From positions 1 through 23,564 of the forward strand of contig CAZSLI010000026.1 of the NCBI GenBank assembly GCA_964607705.1: DNA of 23,564 nucleotides, written 5' to 3'. The position numbers were made by a program, and so were the translations under genes. This DNA comes from CAZSLI01 sp964607705 (lineage in GTDB: Bacteria; Actinomycetota; Coriobacteriia; Anaerosomatales; PHET01). Positions 8,168-14,747 of this stretch are shown piece after piece. The notes under the pieces were generated by a model. The model made no database searches. It was not told the DNA's origin and saw nothing but the letters and a program-made list of their open reading frames with translations. Position 1 is the stretch's first letter. Every line of letters starts with the position of its first letter.

Positions 8168-8416
8168 ATGAAAGCTGCAGTGCACATCAAGACGGCCGGC
8201 TTCTACTGTGGGGCCTGCCCGAAGGTGGTCGAGAAGGCAATCGGTTCTCTTGATGGCGTTCTCGACGTCGTGGCAGTCCGCTCCATGGGACTGACCTCGA
8301 TCCTGTACGACACCGATCTGATCGACCGTGAGTCGATCTGTGAACGCATCAAGAAGTCCGGCTTCTCGGCCGAGGTGCTCGGCCCAGAGGGCGACACTCA
8401 TACGGAGGCGAATTAG
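8168..8416 (+). CDS. divergent HMA-domain protein (GFYCGAC motif)
   Basis: This 82-residue single HMA domain has its motif as GFYCGAC (Cys14, Cys17), where the usual Met is replaced by Phe. The following helix (PKVVEKAIGSLDGV) and the strand pattern fit the family. It is presumably a cytosolic soft-metal carrier. The divergent motif suggests a different partner or metal from the CopZ-like protein at 1894. The ribosome-binding site is weak (GACGGAA). Its stop TAG is immediately followed by the ATG of the DUF2318 gene, so the two are translationally coupled and probably act together. Copper, mercury or iron cannot be separated from sequence alone. Confidence 0.85.
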   Translation: MKAAVHIKTAGFYCGACPKVVEKAIGSLDGVLDVVAVRSMGLTSILYDTDLIDRESICERIKKSGFSAEVLGPEGDTHTEAN

Positions 8417-9094
8417 ATGTCAAAGAAGAAGACGGGATCGGCGGCCAAGCAACCGGCACCGTCCCAGAAGAAGACGGCAGAGGTCTCGAGGGGCCGTTCA
8501 AAGACGCTTTGGATCCTCGCGGGGATCGCCGCTGTGCTGGTCATCGGCGGATACGTCGCCTCTCGTTCGAGCGGTGGCGGCGCAGGCACGGGGGCCGTCC
8601 CTGCCGACGAGGCGAAGTATCTGGGCCGTTATCTGCCGGCGGGCTACGAAGAGCCGAAGGTTGGCGACGGCGGCAAGGTCTCGGCCGATACGCCGATGAG
8701 CCCCGTGACTGCGACTCAGGACGACACCGGATTGACCCTCGCTGTCGCCGACATCACCGCAGTGCGTAACGCCGCCTTCGAGTACAAGAAGGACAGCGGC
8801 GAGGCAGTCCCGATGATCGCCTACGTGAAGCCCTCAGGGAAGTTGTTCGTCGGCGTCGTCTACTGCGTGCCTTGTAAGGGCACGGGCCAGACCCTGACGA
8901 CCGACGGGATGCTCACCTGCGATTCATGCGGAACCAAGCGCGATCCTGAGTCGGGTGTGGGCGTCAGCGGCGCATGCAAGCTCTACCCGCTCGATGAGCT
9001 GCCCGTGAAGGTATCGGACGGCAAGATCGTCGTGGAGAAGGCGGCGCTCGAGGCGTGGACCGTCCAGCCGACCGATCGCCAGGTCGGCGGCTAG
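8417..9094 (+). CDS. DUF2318-type membrane-anchored Cys-rich (putative Fe-S/metal) protein
   Basis: This is a 225-residue single-pass protein: a Lys-rich N-terminal tail, one transmembrane segment (about 31-48), a Gly/Ser linker, then an extracytoplasmic domain. The domain contains YCVPC (Cys150, Cys153), TCDSCG (Cys168, Cys171) and GACKLYP (Cys187), that is C-x2-C-x14-C-x2-C-x15-C. This matches DUF2318, whose members are predicted metal or iron-sulphur proteins, often beside iron or metal transport genes (FtrD/P19-type settings). GGAGG lies 8 bases before the ATG, inside the end of the HMA gene, and the ATG abuts that gene's stop. The cofactor is inferred from the Cys pattern. Redox support for metal transport is a possible role. 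Confidence 0.82.
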   Translation: MSKKKTGSAAKQPAPSQKKTAEVSRGRSKTLWILAGIAAVLVIGGYVASRSSGGGAGTGAVPADEAKYLGRYLPAGYEEPKVGDGGKVSADTPMSPVTATQDDTGLTLAVADITAVRNAAFEYKKDSGEAVPMIAYVKPSGKLFVGVVYCVPCKGTGQTLTTDGMLTCDSCGTKRDPESGVGVSGACKLYPLDELPVKVSDGKIVVEKAALEAWTVQPTDRQVGG

Positions 9095-9128
9095 CCTCAA
9101 CATTCGTTCGCTTGAGGAGTCCGACAAC

Positions 9129-9159
9129 GGGCCGGCGTTCGCGGTTGCGGCGCCGGCCC
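9129..9159 (+). terminator. GC-rich hairpin after the DUF2318 gene
   Basis: GGGCCGGCG (9129-9137) pairs perfectly with CGCCGGCCC (9151-9159) around a 13-base loop, 34 bases after the DUF2318 stop. There is no T-tract, as is common for actinobacterial terminators. It may separate the last cupredoxin gene from the genes before it. Confidence 0.45.
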
Positions 9160-9240
9160 ACGCCGGACTGGCCGACGTGGCACTTGATTCGAGTCTGAAG
9201 CGGTAACCCAGCTCATCCGACGACCACCAAGGAAGTGAAT

Positions 9241-9882
9241 GTGACTAGCCGTCAGCACGATGCGACCCGCGCCATCGCCCGCGAGATGGAACGCGCCGAG
9301 CGAGCCCGGAGATCCATGCTGCGGATCGGACTGATGGCGGCGCTGCTGTTCGCGATGCTGGCAGTGGTGCTCGTCTCGGTAGCGGTTGCGAAGGCGAACA
9401 ACGGCTCTGTTGCTCGCGAACGTGACAAGCCGGCCACGACGATCGCCGCACGGCAGGTCGACGAGCCGCCCGCTCCGGCCGAGGAGTCCTCGGCCGCAAC
9501 CGTCCCTCAGCGCGAGGAGTCCGCCGCCCGCGAGGGCGAGCCGGAAGCCGCCGAGGCGCCGCGGGTCGAACCCGAACCCGCTCCGGCCCCGGCGCGGGCA
9601 CCGGCGGCGCAGCGTGCCCCGACCGCCGCACAGCGCGTGACGATCCGCATCGGTGACGCGGGCTACGAGCCGGCCACAGTCGAGGTGAAGGCCGGGACCC
9701 CCGTGCGCTTGACCGTCGGTAAAGGGGAGGGCTGTGCCGCAGGCTTTCTCATGCCGGAACTGGGCCTGTCGGCCGACAACTCGTCGGGTCCCGCAACGCT
9801 GACGCTGCCCCCGCTCAAGCCCGGCGTCTACAGGTTCACTTGCGGCATGGAGATGGTCGAGGGTCGCATCGTCGTCAGCTAG
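9241..9882 (+). CDS. membrane-anchored cupredoxin domain protein
   Basis: This 213-residue protein has a charged N-terminal tail (about 1-24), one transmembrane helix (about 25-50), a long Glu/Pro/Ala/Arg-rich linker (about 60-135) and a C-terminal cupredoxin domain. The domain begins VTIRIGDAGYEPATVEVKAG and carries GEGCAAGFLMPELGL (Cys165) and FTCGMEM (Cys201, Met203, Met205). This is the same Cys/Met ligand pattern as in the cupredoxin parts of the proteins at 552 and 2126, so copper binding outside the membrane is likely. The GTG at 9241 is preferred to the GTG at 9235 because AAGGAAG is then spaced 5 bases away. The 146-base gap and hairpin before it suggest partly separate expression. 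It probably receives or buffers metal exported by CopA. Confidence 0.85.
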   Translation: MTSRQHDATRAIAREMERAERARRSMLRIGLMAALLFAMLAVVLVSVAVAKANNGSVARERDKPATTIAARQVDEPPAPAEESSAATVPQREESAAREGEPEAAEAPRVEPEPAPAPARAPAAQRAPTAAQRVTIRIGDAGYEPATVEVKAGTPVRLTVGKGEGCAAGFLMPELGLSADNSSGPATLTLPPLKPGVYRFTCGMEMVEGRIVVS

Positions 9883-9900
9883 ATAGCGGCACCGTTACGT

Positions 9901-9914
9901 CGCGGTATTCCGCG
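9901..9914 (+). terminator. short hairpin after the last cupredoxin gene
   Basis: CGCGG-TATT-CCGCG is a perfect 5-bp stem with a tetraloop, 18 bases after the cupredoxin stop and just before a possible promoter for the MFS gene. There is no T-tract, so it is a weak candidate. Confidence 0.3.
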
Positions 9915-9922
9915 CGCGCTCC

Positions 9923-9933
9923 TGTGATACGGT
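9923..9933 (+). promoter_or_regulatory. extended -10-like element upstream of the MFS gene
   Basis: TGTGATACGGT contains a TAnnnT -10 box with upstream TG, 51 bases before the GTG at 9985. No good -35 box is seen 17 bases upstream. The same TGTGnTACGnT pattern occurs before the SulP gene at 19080. Confidence 0.25.
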
Positions 9934-9984
9934 CAAAGCCCGCCTTTATTCATTTGGCCGCAGCCTGCCCAGGAGTCTCTCCGC

Positions 9985-11286
9985 GTGATCAAACGAGCAA
10001 GAAGAGTGGCCCGCCGAGGAGCGAGCGCCTACCTGCGCACGCTTCGTAACGCGTCGCCCAACGTGCGCCGGTACCTCCTGTCCGTCGCGCTCATCAACGC
10101 TGCCATCGGGCTCCTCGGGACCGCGTTCGCGCTGTACCTGCACTCGCGGGGCATGTCGGCGTCGGTCGTGGGCGATGTCGAGGGCGCGCTTGCTCTCGCT
10201 TCCGGCGTCGTGTGCCTCGTGCTGCCGCCGCTGGTGTCGGTGGTGGGTTACCGCGTGCTTCTCGTCGCGACCGGCCTCGCGTTCGCACTGTCGCGCTTCG
10301 GCCAGATACTCGGCGTCGGCCCCACGGCGATCATCGCGTTGGGTCTGGTCTACGGCATCGGCGACGGCGTGTCCCGCTCAATCGGCGTGGCGTTCCTCTC
10401 CGAGAATGGCCCCGACGGCTCGGAGCGGACGCTGCTGTTCACGGCCGACTTCGCTCTCCGAGTGCTCGCATCGTTCGCGGGCGCGCTCCTCGGCGGCCTT
10501 CTGCCTACGCTGCTCCGGCAGTGGATGCCTGATGCTCAGGCGCTGCGCTGGACCGTTGCGGTCGCCGGCGCGCTGTTCCTCGCATCGAGCGTGCCGGTTC
10601 TCGGCGTCAAAGAGGGGCCGCGGCCCAAGGTCGTGCACCCGCGGCGCGTCTATCTCGACTCGATCCGCGGCTTCCGCTCGTGGGATCGGCTGATGCGCCT
10701 CGCGATCCCCGAGGCGATCATCTCGTTCGGCGCCGGGCTGGTCATGCCGTTCGTGCCGCTCTTCCTCTCCGAGCACGCCGGCGCCAGCGTCGCGCAGATC
10801 GGATTCATCCAGAGCGCCACGGCCATCTTCATGGCGCTGGCGACGCTGTGTACGCCGCTCGTGGCACGGCGGCTGGGGCTTGTCGGCACGATCGTGGTGA
10901 CGCAGCTGGCGTCGCTGCCGTTCCTGCTCGTGATGCCGCTCTCGGCGTCGCTGCCGATCATCGCGATCGCCATGTGCGCGCGTGTGTCGCTCATGAACAT
11001 GGCGTGGCCGGTCTACAACCAGGTCGCCGTCGACGGCGTGCCGTCCACCGACAAGCCGCTGGTCCTCGGCTGGGTGAGTGTCGCGTGGAGCATCTCGTGG
11101 CTCGGCGGAAGCGTTGTGGGCGGCCGGCTGGCCGAGACGTCGCTCACGGTCGGCTACTTCATCACCACCGGGCTGTACGCGCTCGGAGCCATCACGAGTT
11201 GGCTGCTCCTCAGGCGCGTGAAGTTCACAGCGCAGGAGCCCGCCGCTGAAACGCTCGCCGAGGAGGTCGCTGAGCCCGCGGCCTAG
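9985..11286 (+). CDS. major facilitator superfamily (MFS) transporter
   Basis: This is a 433-residue integral membrane protein with about 12 hydrophobic helices in two halves, separated by a charged central loop (about 205-235, VKEGPRPKVVHPRRVYLDS). It has a short basic N-terminal tail and an acidic Ala/Glu-rich C-terminal tail. Length and layout fit the MFS family. Substrate cannot be told; no sugar- or drug-specific motif was recognised. The GTG start is supported by AGGAG 9 bases upstream. It converges on the TIGR00300-family gene: the two stop codons overlap in a shared CTAG at 11283-11286, and there is no room for a terminator between them. Uptake or export of an amino acid linked to that enzyme is possible but not shown. 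Confidence 0.85.
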   Translation: MIKRARRVARRGASAYLRTLRNASPNVRRYLLSVALINAAIGLLGTAFALYLHSRGMSASVVGDVEGALALASGVVCLVLPPLVSVVGYRVLLVATGLAFALSRFGQILGVGPTAIIALGLVYGIGDGVSRSIGVAFLSENGPDGSERTLLFTADFALRVLASFAGALLGGLLPTLLRQWMPDAQALRWTVAVAGALFLASSVPVLGVKEGPRPKVVHPRRVYLDSIRGFRSWDRLMRLAIPEAIISFGAGLVMPFVPLFLSEHAGASVAQIGFIQSATAIFMALATLCTPLVARRLGLVGTIVVTQLASLPFLLVMPLSASLPIIAIAMCARVSLMNMAWPVYNQVAVDGVPSTDKPLVLGWVSVAWSISWLGGSVVGGRLAETSLTVGYFITTGLYALGAITSWLLLRRVKFTAQEPAAETLAEEVAEPAA

Positions 11287-12500
11287 CGCTCGAGCTCTTT
11301 GGCGAGCTGCTCGAGGAACAGGCCGACGTCGGTCACGACGCCGATGGTCTGCCAGCTTCCGCGGTCCGCGAGTTTGGTCACGACGGCGGGGTTGATGTCC
11401 ACGCAGATCGCCGTGGCACTGGCGGGCAGCATGTTGCCCGTGGCGATCGAGTGCAGCATCGTCGAGAACATCAGGCAGGCGCCGGCGCGCTTGCAGTACT
11501 CGCGCATCGCGCGCTGCGCGTCCATTACGTCGGTGATCACGTCCGGCAGGGGACCGTCGTCGCGGATGGAGCCGGCAAGCACGAATGGCGTGTCGGTCGT
11601 CACTAGCGTGTGCATGAGGCCCTTGGTGATGAGCCCCGCTTCGACCGCGGCCTTGATCGAGCCGACCCCGCGCACGGCGTTTATCGCGCGCAGATGGTGC
11701 TGGTGGCCCGCGGCCGCGAGCAGGCCCGTATCGAGGTGGACGCCCAGCGACGTCCCGAACATGGCCGACTCGATGTCGTGCACCGCGACCGCGTTCCCGC
11801 CGAACAGCACGTTCACGTAGCCCATCTCGAACAGCCGAGCGAGGTGTGGAGCGGCGCCCGTGTGCACGACCGCGGGCCCGACCACCGCGATCGTCTCCTT
11901 ACCCTCGGCACGCGTCTGCCTGAGTATGCGGGCGACGTCGGCGACGACCTGCGCTTTGGGCTTCTCGCTCGAGACGGCGCTCGACATGAACTCGAATTCC
12001 TGTGACTGCCGAGGACGCTCCTGCGGATGCACGCGGATACCGCCGTGGCCCACCACGTACTGATCGCCCGCGCTCACGTCGGCCATAGGGATCGCGTCAG
12101 CGAGGCCGCTCGTCAGGTCCACTCGTACGCCGAGGTCCATCTCCGGGTTCTCGACGTGGACCCACGCGCCACCAAGCCGCACGTCCGTCTCGAGGTTCGT
12201 GGTGGAGTAGAAGCCGCTCGGGAAGACGCCGTCCTCGGGAGCCGGGGCCAGAACCGCGTCGGACGGGTCGACGGGCACGGCACCTTCGTCCTGGATCGCA
12301 ACCAGCACGTCATCGAGCAGCTCCGGCGTCTCGGCGCGGAGCCGAAGCACGGCGACAGAGGCGTCTTCGTTGGTGCGCCCCACGTCGAATGAGAGCGTCT
12401 CGAACTCGGCGCCCAGGGCGACGACCGTGTCCATCACCCGCGACATGATCCCCGAGTCGATCAGGTGGCCCTCGATGCGGACGTCCTCGAACACGCTCAT
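11283..12500 (-). CDS. TIGR00300/LOR-SDH-family protein, probable ornithine cyclodeaminase
   Basis: This 405-residue protein has an N-terminal LOR/SDH conserved region (about 1-100: FEDVRIEGHLIDSGIMSRVMD) and a C-terminal NAD-binding part. The C-terminal part contains ETIAVVGPAVVHTGAAPHLARL, FGGNAVAVHDIE, DTGLLAAAGHQHHLRAIN and CVDINPAVVTKLADRG. This is the TIGR00300 family. Characterised members (archaeal ornithine cyclodeaminase and the C-terminal part of cyanobacterial ArgZ/AgrE) convert ornithine to proline and ammonia, so the same reaction is likely here. There is no N-terminal arginine dihydrolase domain. ATG at 12500 is chosen because the conserved N-terminus begins there and GAGGG lies 12 bases upstream; ATG at 12512 is possible but its GAGGG abuts the codon. 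It has its own likely promoter. Confidence 0.83.
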   Translation of the reverse strand: MSVFEDVRIEGHLIDSGIMSRVMDTVVALGAEFETLSFDVGRTNEDASVAVLRLRAETPELLDDVLVAIQDEGAVPVDPSDAVLAPAPEDGVFPSGFYSTTNLETDVRLGGAWVHVENPEMDLGVRVDLTSGLADAIPMADVSAGDQYVVGHGGIRVHPQERPRQSQEFEFMSSAVSSEKPKAQVVADVARILRQTRAEGKETIAVVGPAVVHTGAAPHLARLFEMGYVNVLFGGNAVAVHDIESAMFGTSLGVHLDTGLLAAAGHQHHLRAINAVRGVGSIKAAVEAGLITKGLMHTLVTTDTPFVLAGSIRDDGPLPDVITDVMDAQRAMREYCKRAGACLMFSTMLHSIATGNMLPASATAICVDINPAVVTKLADRGSWQTIGVVTDVGLFLEQLAKELER

Positions 12501-12559
12501 GGCAGCTACCATCCCTCGTTCAGCGCGCGGCCCGACGCCGCGCTCCCTCGCGCTTTCGG

Positions 12560-12586
12560 ATTGTAGCCGAGTAACCGCCGAGGCAA
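12560..12586 (-). promoter_or_regulatory. probable promoter of the TIGR00300-family gene
   Basis: On the minus strand, TACAAT (12565-12560) is a near-consensus -10 box about 60 bases before the start at 12500. TTGCCT (12586-12581) lies 15 bases upstream as a weak -35. The short spacer suggests that an activator may be needed or that the -35 is not real. Confidence 0.4.
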
Positions 12587-12588
12587 CC

Positions 12589-12602
12589 GCGCGACGTCGC
12601 GC
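12589..12602. promoter_or_regulatory. 14-bp perfect palindrome, candidate operator
   Basis: GCGCGACGTCGCGC is a perfect palindrome directly upstream of the promoter-like boxes of the TIGR00300 gene. A dimeric regulator could bind here. Chance in GC-rich DNA, or a small hairpin ending the nitroreductase transcript, are alternatives. Confidence 0.35.
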
Positions 12603-12626
12603 TCGCCGCACCTGCCCCCTGCGCGG

Positions 12627-13394
12627 CTACTCGGCAGGCGACTGCCAGCGCTCAAGCCACCACGCGGCGGATCGGTTCATCTCGCGCATGAAGTCCGATG
12701 TGTACTTGCGCCGGTAGATCTCCTGGGGGTAGTTGGCCACTCCCGGTCGTAGCCCATGCGGGGCATACTCGCTCTCGAGTCGTTGCGAGACCTCCGCGAG
12801 CTCCTCGGCGGTGAGCTGCCGATAGCGATCGCGCATGACGACGTATCTGGTCTCGCGCGGCACCACAGGGCGCGATGCTTTGGGACGACCGAAGCACAGC
12901 ATCGCTACGGGGAGCGTATGGGGCGGGAGGTGCAGCAGCTCGGCGTGCTCCTCGGCGTTCTCGAGGATGTCGCCGATGTAGCACGAACCGATGCCAAGTG
13001 ACTCGGCGGCGACGACGGCGTTCTGCGCGGCGATGAGCGCGTCGGAGCACGCCAGGAGCAGGTCGCCGAGGCCGGGGGTAAGGCGATGCGCCACCCCCTC
13101 CATCGAGGGAGCGTCACCTGCCACGAAGAGGTCTATCCACTTCTGCATGTCCGCGACGAAGATCAGCACCCACGGCGCGGTCGCGATGAACGGCTGGTCG
13201 TCGCAGGTGATGGCGAGCCGGTCCTTCAGCGCCTGGTCCTCGATCTCGAGGATCGAATAGAGCATCAGGTTCCCGGCCGTAGGCGCTCGCATCGCCGTGT
13301 GCAGGATGGCCTGCCGCTCCTCGGCGGTGATCGGGTCGTCCGTATAGCTCCGGGTGGAGGAGCGGGCATTCATGAGATCGATCGTCTGGTTCAT
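12627..13394 (-). CDS. nitroreductase-family FMN oxidoreductase
   Basis: This 255-residue protein fits the nitroreductase family, which binds FMN and reduces nitro compounds, quinones or flavins with NAD(P)H. The N-terminal phosphate-binding pattern NARSSTRSYTDDPIT is clear, followed by MRAPTAGNLM and the central AAESLGIGSCYIGDI segment. The C-terminal part (NYPQEIYRRKYTSDFMREMNRSAAWWLERW) is typical of longer members. The start at 13394 is where the family begins and has AGGGAG 9 bases upstream; the frame is open further upstream but without family similarity. It is transcribed toward the TIGR00300 gene with a 126-base gap and is divergent from the CHRD-like gene. Its substrate is unknown. 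Confidence 0.88.
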   Translation of the reverse strand: MNQTIDLMNARSSTRSYTDDPITAEERQAILHTAMRAPTAGNLMLYSILEIEDQALKDRLAITCDDQPFIATAPWVLIFVADMQKWIDLFVAGDAPSMEGVAHRLTPGLGDLLLACSDALIAAQNAVVAAESLGIGSCYIGDILENAEEHAELLHLPPHTLPVAMLCFGRPKASRPVVPRETRYVVMRDRYRQLTAEELAEVSQRLESEYAPHGLRPGVANYPQEIYRRKYTSDFMREMNRSAAWWLERWQSPAE

Positions 13395-13577
13395 GGGGCT
13401 GACTCCCTGGTCATCCGGCAGCGGTATCGACGATAGCATCCGTGTCCTGCAGAGAAGCACGTTTCCCCTTGTGCGCCGACGCGAGAAACGTCGGGCAAGT
13501 CCTACGGAGTTGGGTATGAGGTACCCCTCACGAAGGCGCTCGAGGGGGAGCGCCCCATGCAAGAGGGGGTCGATTTG

Positions 13578-13931
13578 ATGAGACGCTTATGTTTGGCTTT
13601 TGTGTCTGCCCTGCTTCTTCTCTCGGTCAGCTCGACGACGGTCTTCGCGGCGCCGCCACTCAACGAGACATCACTCGTCTACCGCGCCCGGCTCCAGCCG
13701 ATCAACGGCCTGAACATGTCGGGCCAGTTCGACTTCGTGGTCAACGGCAGCACCTTGTGGTTCCGCGAACATGTGGCCGGCGTCGAACCGGGCAAAGCGC
13801 ACGGGCAACAGATACGTGGCTTCTTGTCCGGCCGAGACGCCGTGATCCCGACGCCTGACATCGCCGGCGCCGACGGCCTTATCTCCTACGACGAGGCGAC
13901 CTCGACTCTCGGACCCGACCGGCTCCTTTGA
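13578..13931 (+). CDS. secreted CHRD-like protein, N-terminal part up to an in-frame TGA
   Basis: The ATG at 13578 has GAGGGGG 8 bases upstream and starts a clear signal peptide (MRRLCLAFVSALLLL...VFA). An earlier in-frame ATG lies at 13557. The mature part resembles a CHRD domain: LVYRARLQPINGLNMSGQFDFVVNGSTLWF, then VEPGKAHGQQIRGF and a GADGLISYDEA segment. The frame ends at TGA (13929-13931) in the middle of this domain. The same frame continues without another stop through 14696, and the next residues (LKDPDGKFPVTPASGVLDWETSYTG) complete the CHRD-like pattern. This is therefore the first part of one gene, either inactivated by a nonsense mutation, misread in sequencing, or recoded at UGA. 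Confidence 0.7.
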   Translation: MRRLCLAFVSALLLLSVSSTTVFAAPPLNETSLVYRARLQPINGLNMSGQFDFVVNGSTLWFREHVAGVEPGKAHGQQIRGFLSGRDAVIPTPDIAGADGLISYDEATSTLGPDRLL

Positions 13932-13942
13932 CTCAAGGACCC

Positions 13943-13962
13943 TGACGGGAAGTTTCCCGTCA
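13943..13962 (+). other. perfect hairpin 11 bases after the in-frame TGA
   Basis: TGACGGGAA (13943-13951) pairs fully with TTCCCGTCA (13954-13962) around the two bases GT. Counting the T of TGA as 1, the loop G and T are at 24 and 25, close to the loop G23/U24 of the E. coli fdhF selenocysteine element as I recall it. The bulged U of that element is not seen. The hairpin also encodes ordinary residues (DGKFPV), so chance is a real alternative. Confidence 0.45.
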
Positions 13963-13976
13963 CGCCCGCGTCAGGA

Positions 13977-14696
13977 GTGCTCGACTGGGAAACCAGCTAC
14001 ACCGGTCAGTCGGTGCTGCTGCCGCTCGATCTTCGAGGCGTGTTGTTCATGGGCCAGAACGTCAACGGCGTCTACACGTCAGGAATGCCCGTTGCGGCTG
14101 CCGAGATAGAACCGGCGTGTGCTGTCGCCGGCACCGTCACGTCAGGCGGCATGCCGCTTGCCGGTGCGCTCGTCCGGGTGGGCGATCTGGCACAAGCCGT
14201 CAGCCAGGCGGATGGCAGCTACTCGGTGCTGGGACTTCCGACGGCCACGTACCGGGTCTCAGTCGAGAAGAACGGCTACATGCCGCAGATCCTCAACGCG
14301 ACGACCATCAGCGGACGAGCGACGATGTTGGACTCCGTGCTCCAGCCAGCGTCTCAACCGACGACTCCCGTGCCACTACCGCGGTGCACCCTCTCGCGGC
14401 CGATCGTGCCTCGTGCCGTCTATCGGTGGCACACCTACTCGGCGTGGGGAACGCTCAAGCCGCGCCATACCGCCGGCACCTATCCTGTCCGCGTCTACGC
14501 GTGGTACAGGGTCTCGGGCCGCTGGGTCAGGCAGTCGATCGTCAGTGCCAGGGCAACCAATCTGTCGTCGTACTCGAAGTACACCGCGCGGCTCAGGTTC
14601 AACAAGCGCGGTAGCTGGCGCCTGAGGGCATACGCGCCGGCAGACGACAGGCATCAGGCCGGATACTCGGCGTACACGTACTTCTACGTGCGCTGA
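13977..14696 (+). CDS. secreted CHRD-like protein, C-terminal part after the in-frame TGA
   Basis: This frame is open from 13932; GTG at 13977 is only the first possible restart and has AGGA directly against it, so independent translation is unlikely. It holds the end of the CHRD-like domain. A carboxypeptidase-regulatory-like beta domain follows (CAVAGTVTSGGMPLAGALVRV, DGSYSVLGLPTATYRVSV, NGYMPQ). After a Thr/Pro-rich linker comes a C-terminal module with YSAWGTLKPRHTAGTYPVRV, RVSGRWVRQS, LRFNKRGSWRLRAYAPADD and HQAGYSAYTYFYV. That module is found at the ends of many secreted proteins of Coriobacteriia-like bacteria and probably attaches them to the cell surface. It belongs to the same gene as the part at 13578-13931, and reads as one protein only if the TGA is passed. 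Confidence 0.65.
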   Translation: MLDWETSYTGQSVLLPLDLRGVLFMGQNVNGVYTSGMPVAAAEIEPACAVAGTVTSGGMPLAGALVRVGDLAQAVSQADGSYSVLGLPTATYRVSVEKNGYMPQILNATTISGRATMLDSVLQPASQPTTPVPLPRCTLSRPIVPRAVYRWHTYSAWGTLKPRHTAGTYPVRVYAWYRVSGRWVRQSIVSARATNLSSYSKYTARLRFNKRGSWRLRAYAPADDRHQAGYSAYTYFYVR

Positions 14697-14707
14697 CATC
14701 CATCCGG

Positions 14708-14740
14708 GGCGAGGGGGCCGCTGAATGAGGCTCCCTCGCC
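14708..14740. terminator. 12-bp hairpin between convergent genes, bidirectional terminator
   Basis: GGCGAGGGGGCC (14708-14719) pairs with GGCTCCCTCGCC (14729-14740), 12 pairs with one G-T, around a 9-base loop. It lies exactly between the stop of the CHRD-like gene (14696) and the stop of the GYD gene (14748), so it can serve both directions. There is no T-tract. Confidence 0.65.
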
Positions 14741-14747
14741 AGCGTGA

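Noticed and set aside
9184..9209. TTGATT / TAACCC as a promoter of the last cupredoxin gene
   Set aside because: The spacing is only 14 bases and the -10 is poor.
9095..9240. Short open stretch reading NIRSLEESDNGPAF...LKR in the gap after the DUF2318 gene
   Set aside because: It has no start codon or ribosome-binding site of its own and is open only because the hairpin is GC-rich; no sign of a frameshifted DUF2318 extension.
13544..13556. GGGG-AGCG-CCCC inverted repeat upstream of the CHRD-like gene
   Set aside because: Only four base pairs, at a G-rich stretch that is better read as ribosome-binding sequence.
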